Position numbers and translations under genes: made by a program. Shown piece after piece: positions 60,887 to 64,000 of a stretch of DNA of 64,000 nt; the first letter of the stretch is position 1, and each line of letters starts with the position of its first letter. This stretch comes from Paenibacillus borealis (GTDB lineage Bacteria; Bacillota; Bacilli; Paenibacillales; Paenibacillaceae). The stretch lies in assembly GCF_000758665.1 (NCBI RefSeq), contig NZ_CP009285.1, positions 8,060,001-8,124,000 of the forward strand. Direction: 5' to 3'. The notes beneath the pieces are model-generated. The model was given only the letters and a program-made list of their open reading frames with translations. It was not told the origin of the DNA and made no database searches.

Positions 60887-62718
60887 GCCTCACTCCCCCT
60901 ATGCTTCATCAAAGGCAGCGTGAACGTTACCAGTGAGCCTTCATTCAGCTCAGACTGCAGGGAAATGGAGCCGCCGTGCGCTTTGACAATTTCCCGGGCA
61001 ATGGACAGCCCGAGACCCGTGCCGCCCATATTCCGCGAGCGGGCTTTATCAACCCGGTAAAAGCGTTCGAATATGCGTTCAATGTCCTTCTTCGGAATCC
61101 CGATCCCGGAATCGCGTACAGAAACTGCGAGCATTCCGTCCTCAGTCTTATGCGCTTCAAGCCGGATCGTACCGCCTTCCGGCGTATATTTCAGGGCATT
61201 GGAGACCAGATTGCCCAGCACCTGATCAATCTGATCGCGGTCCAGCCAGGCAGTGGCTATCTCCTTGTGCACTCGGGTGCTGATATGAATCCGCTTCTGG
61301 CGGATCTGGAAGGAGAAGCGGTCAGCCACATCCTCCAGCATCTCGGAGATATCCGTCTGCTGAATACGCAGACTGGACTCTTTAGAATCCAGGCGCGACA
61401 GATGCAGCAGATCGGTAACCAGCCGGATCATCCGCTCTGTCTCGTTGCGGATGACCCCGACAAACCGCACGGCCAGCTGCGGATCCTCCAGCGCACCATC
61501 ATCCAGTGCCTCCGCATAGCTCTTAATCGTCGTAAGCGGCGTCCGCAGCTCATGGGATACATTCGCCACGAACTCACGGCGGGACTCTTCAAGATTCTCC
61601 TGCTCGGTGACATCCTGCAGCACCGCAATCGTCCCTGCGATCCGCCCGCCTTCACGGCGGTGAATCGGGGTGAAGGTGACCCGCACAATATTAGGGTCCT
61701 CTCCGCCCATGGGGGACAGATGCAGCATTGCCGACTGGGCATTGCCCTGAGCCAGCGACCCTGACTGCTCATGGTCAAGTCCAAGCAGCTCATCGAGCGG
61801 CGCTCCTTCCGGAAGCGGCCCTTCCGCACCCAGCATCAAGGCGGCGCGGGTGTTCATCAGAATGACTGCACCGCTCTCATCCGTCGCGACCACACCATCA
61901 CTCATATTCGCCAGGATGGAGGACAGCTTCTCCTTCTCCTCTTCATTCTGCGACAGCGCTTCGCGCAGCCTGTCCGTCATATAGTTGAAAGCCTGGCTCA
62001 GCTGGCCAATCTCATCATTGCCGAAGACGGGAACCTTCCGGTTGAAGCGGCCTTCCGCCACCGCAGTGGCATGCTTGGTCATTTCTTTAATCGGATGGGT
62101 GATCGTATGCGCGAGTATAACCCCCAGCACCGCTGTCAGGGCGAGCGCCAGCAGCAGCCCCGAGAGGAATACGCTGTTGATCCGGCTCATTGTGGCATAT
62201 AAATCCTTCATATCTGCAGCGATATAGATCGCCCCTACGACCTTGTCACCGGAAATCACCGGCTTGGCCACAACCTTCTTGCGCACATTGTCATCCGCGA
62301 TGATATATTCTTCGTTGTCGCTGATCCCCTGCAAGGCGCGGCTGACAACAGTCTGGGTATTGCGCTGGCCCACATAATCGTTCTGCGAAGGAACTGAAGT
62401 GGTAATAATCTTGCCGCTCGCATCCAGCACCTGAATTTCAGCGCCGTTAATATACAGATTGTTCACCATGCCGCGCAGACTTTCCACAGCAGATTCTTCA
62501 TCTGCCGTGCCCGTCTCACTCCCGAATTTGTCGGCAGTGAGGATCGAGAGCATCTCCGCCCGCGCCTTCAGGTCCTTGGTGAAATTATCTGTCAGTGAAT
62601 TCTTCATGGAGCTGACGAAATACACGCCGATCAGCTGCATCGCAATCAGAATCAGCAGCACATAAATAACGATAAGCCTGGCCTGAATCGTCCGGAAAAA
62701 GGACAGTGCTTTCATCAC
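60883..62718 (-). CDS. walK: sensor histidine kinase WalK (YycG)
   Basis: This is a 611-residue membrane sensor kinase. It has TM1 ([20 protein letters not shown]), an extracytoplasmic Cache-like domain (about 32-180), and TM2 ([20 protein letters not shown]). HAMP, a PAS domain ([20 protein letters not shown]), HisKA with SHELRTPL, and HATPase_c boxes ([24 protein letters not shown]) follow. It phosphorylates WalR to control autolysins and wall homeostasis and is essential in most Bacillota. Its start overlaps the walR stop by four bases. Confidence 0.97.
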   Translation of the reverse strand: MMKALSFFRTIQARLIVIYVLLILIAMQLIGVYFVSSMKNSLTDNFTKDLKARAEMLSILTADKFGSETGTADEESAVESLRGMVNNLYINGAEIQVLDASGKIITTSVPSQNDYVGQRNTQTVVSRALQGISDNEEYIIADDNVRKKVVAKPVISGDKVVGAIYIAADMKDLYATMSRINSVFLSGLLLALALTAVLGVILAHTITHPIKEMTKHATAVAEGRFNRKVPVFGNDEIGQLSQAFNYMTDRLREALSQNEEEKEKLSSILANMSDGVVATDESGAVILMNTRAALMLGAEGPLPEGAPLDELLGLDHEQSGSLAQGNAQSAMLHLSPMGGEDPNIVRVTFTPIHRREGGRIAGTIAVLQDVTEQENLEESRREFVANVSHELRTPLTTIKSYAEALDDGALEDPQLAVRFVGVIRNETERMIRLVTDLLHLSRLDSKESSLRIQQTDISEMLEDVADRFSFQIRQKRIHISTRVHKEIATAWLDRDQIDQVLGNLVSNALKYTPEGGTIRLEAHKTEDGMLAVSVRDSGIGIPKKDIERIFERFYRVDKARSRNMGGTGLGLSIAREIVKAHGGSISLQSELNEGSLVTFTLPLMKHRGSEA

Positions 62719-63446
62719 AGCCCTCCGCTTTTGGGGCTATGCATCAAATAACCGAGTCCGCGCCGTGTAAATATATATTCCGGCTTGCTGGGATTCTCCT
62801 CAATTTTTTCTCTGAGCCGGCGGATCGTTACATCCACGGTCCGCACATCACCGAAATATTCGAAGCCCCATACGGCCTGCAGCAGATGCTCCCGGGTCAT
62901 TACTTTGCCGGCATGACGGATCATATAATAGAGCAGCTCGTATTCACGATGCGTCAGATCCAGCGGTTCGCCGTCTTTGTAGACCAGATACATATCCGTA
63001 TCGATAAATAAGCCGAAATGATATACCCCCTGCTTGCTCTCCACGCTTTCGCTCAGCGTTTCGGACAAGGCCGGCTTATGCTGGCGGCGCATCTGGGCTT
63101 TGACTCTGGCCAGCAGCTCACGGGTGCTGAACGGCTTGGTCACATAATCATCGGCACCCAGCTCCAGGCCCAGCACCTTATCAATCTCTCCGTCCTTGGC
63201 GGTAAGCATGATGATCGGAATATCCAGATGCGCAGAGCGCACCTCACGGCACACATCCATCCCGTCCTTGCCGGGCAGCATCAGGTCGAGCAGCATCAGG
63301 TCCGGGCGTCTGGACAGAGCCAGCTCTACAGCACTGTTGCCGTCAAAAGCACAGATAACCTCATAGCCCTCTTTTTCCAGATTGAATTTCAATATATCAG
63401 CAATAGGTTGTTCATCATCCACTACTAGAATCGTGCCCATTTGCAT
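62715..63446 (-). CDS. walR: response regulator WalR (YycF)
   Basis: This 243-residue OmpR/PhoB-type regulator has receiver residues [13 protein letters not shown], phospho-acceptor Asp in [15 protein letters not shown], switch Thr in [13 protein letters not shown], and Lys in [11 protein letters not shown]. The winged HTH is [61 protein letters not shown]. It is the first gene of walRK-yycHI-walJ. Translation may begin at the ATG 63446 or at the ATG two codons later; GGAG lies 3 and 9 bases before them respectively. Confidence 0.97.
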   Translation of the reverse strand: MQMGTILVVDDEQPIADILKFNLEKEGYEVICAFDGNSAVELALSRRPDLMLLDLMLPGKDGMDVCREVRSAHLDIPIIMLTAKDGEIDKVLGLELGADDYVTKPFSTRELLARVKAQMRRQHKPALSETLSESVESKQGVYHFGLFIDTDMYLVYKDGEPLDLTHREYELLYYMIRHAGKVMTREHLLQAVWGFEYFGDVRTVDVTIRRLREKIEENPSKPEYIFTRRGLGYLMHSPKSGGL

Positions 63447-63560
63447 ATGCTCCGCTTCACCTTTCTAACGATACTAGGGTCCTTGATTCCTTTATTTTAA
63501 CATACCTGTCCGGGCGTCACATCGTATGAAACCTGTACATTCTTATATTTCTAAATAAAA

Positions 63561-63584
63561 ACCGCCCGAAATCATCCGGACGGC
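63561..63584 (-). terminator. terminator after the M23 peptidase gene
   Basis: ACCGCCCG pairs with CGGACGGC (two G-T pairs), and TTTTTATTT follows on the minus strand. It separates the M23 gene from walR. Confidence 0.75.
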
Positions 63585-63619
63585 TGGTGTTTATATTAGC
63601 GGAGCTTATGAATTATATA

Positions 63620-64000
63620 TTATTTCAGATATTTCATTGGATTGACTGCTGTTCCATTCTTGCGGATTTCGAAATGCAGATGTGTTCCGGTGGAGCGGCC
63701 TGTACTGCCCATAATTCCAATTTGGCTGCCCTGTCCAAGCTTTTGTCCGACAGAAACGGAGATTCTGCTTAAATGTCCGTAGTAAGTAACGTATCCGTTG
63801 TTGTGATTGACGATAACCACATTACCGTATCCGCTCTGCACACCGGCAAAGCTTACCGTACCGGCATCAGCGGCTTTGATTGTACGGTTGCCGGATACAA
63901 TATCCAGTCCCTTATGTGCTCGTCCCCAACGCTCGCCGTAACTGCTGGATATCGTAGCTCCGGTAACCGGCCAGGCGAACATTCCCGTTCCTTCACCGAC
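63620..64000 (-). CDS. M23 (LytM-type) peptidase, N-terminus off window
   Basis: This is the C-terminal 126 residues of a zinc endopeptidase that cuts peptidoglycan cross-bridges. It has HKGLDI (HxxxD), GYGNVVIVNHNNGYVTYYGHLS, and GTHLHFEIRKNG (HxH), with all three metal-ligand positions present. The frame stays open through base 64000 (VGEGTG before MFAWPVTG), so the apparent ATG at 63982 is internal. A LysM or coiled-coil N-terminal part is expected outside the window. It lies upstream of the wal operon, a common arrangement for a WalR-regulated hydrolase. Confidence 0.92.
   Translation of the reverse strand, partial: VGEGTGMFAWPVTGATISSSYGERWGRAHKGLDIVSGNRTIKAADAGTVSFAGVQSGYGNVVIVNHNNGYVTYYGHLSRISVSVGQKLGQGSQIGIMGSTGRSTGTHLHFEIRKNGTAVNPMKYLK

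Noticed and set aside
1..64000. CRISPR arrays, tRNA and rRNA genes, complete insertion sequences
   Set aside because: No regularly spaced identical repeats, cloverleaf genes, rRNA sequence or transposase with terminal repeats were recognised. The short palindrome arrays have variable spacers and degenerate units, so they are not CRISPR.

Overview
The window looks like chromosomal DNA of a Paenibacillus-type member of the Bacillota. The evidence is the walRK-yycHI-walJ-htrC block, a cydABCD operon, RlmH with a CxxH/CxxC small protein nearby, an S-layer-homology (SLH) protein, many XRE/WYL/TetR/MarR/AraC regulators, GGAGG-type ribosome binding sites and strong factor-independent terminators. 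No tRNA, rRNA or CRISPR array was seen. Two genes run off the ends: mqo on the left (its C-terminus is missing) and an M23 peptidase on the right (its N-terminus is missing).

Layout. 1-9.2 kb: partial mqo, a tandem TerD protein, two secreted multidomain proteins (SLH plus caspase-like, and InlB repeat plus F5/8C), and a coupled AbrB-like/UbiB-kinase pair. The kinase gene runs into a fragment of an xre gene. 9.2-31.5 kb: small regulator-plus-enzyme modules. These are AraC with Atu4866-like and SDR genes; MarR with an amidohydrolase; LysR with pyruvate kinase; MerR with an MBL hydrolase; and TetR with an SDR/FAD-monooxygenase/ABM/CsaA operon. Several have promoter and operator architecture that can be read directly. 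Two sugar/surface genes (GT8 and a nucleotidyltransferase), a U32 protein and a TPR/XRE pair also lie here.

31.58-42.16 kb is an A+T-rich island of about 10.5 kb immediately downstream of rlmH. It is bounded by direct repeats that re-create the last seven codons and stop of rlmH (RGEPYHK*). This is the geometry of staphylococcal SCC elements, which also integrate into the 3' end of rlmH (orfX). The island carries no ccr-type recombinase, but it does carry an E2-only type II-like CBASS operon (CD-NTase, E2-like protein, patatin phospholipase, plus a 173-residue unknown). It also has a HicB-XRE fusion with a ParB-like tail, a zinc-ribbon unknown, and a SAMHD1-like HD protein paired with a CYTH protein. 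It is best read as an rlmH-targeting defence island. The HD/CYTH pair and the HicB-XRE fusion are the least explained parts.

42.1-64 kb returns to housekeeping genes: rlmH, ArsR/MFS, pepF, a DUF2252 protein, cydABCD with Rex/FNR-like palindromes at its promoter, ydjO and csp cold-shock genes, htrC, and the walRK operon controlling cell-wall metabolism. Two intergenic regions here (43.3 and 48.9 kb) hold eight copies of a short palindromic motif, TGYA-N5-TRCA, which I do not recognise. Most coding starts below were set from Shine-Dalgarno position rather than from the longest reading frame.
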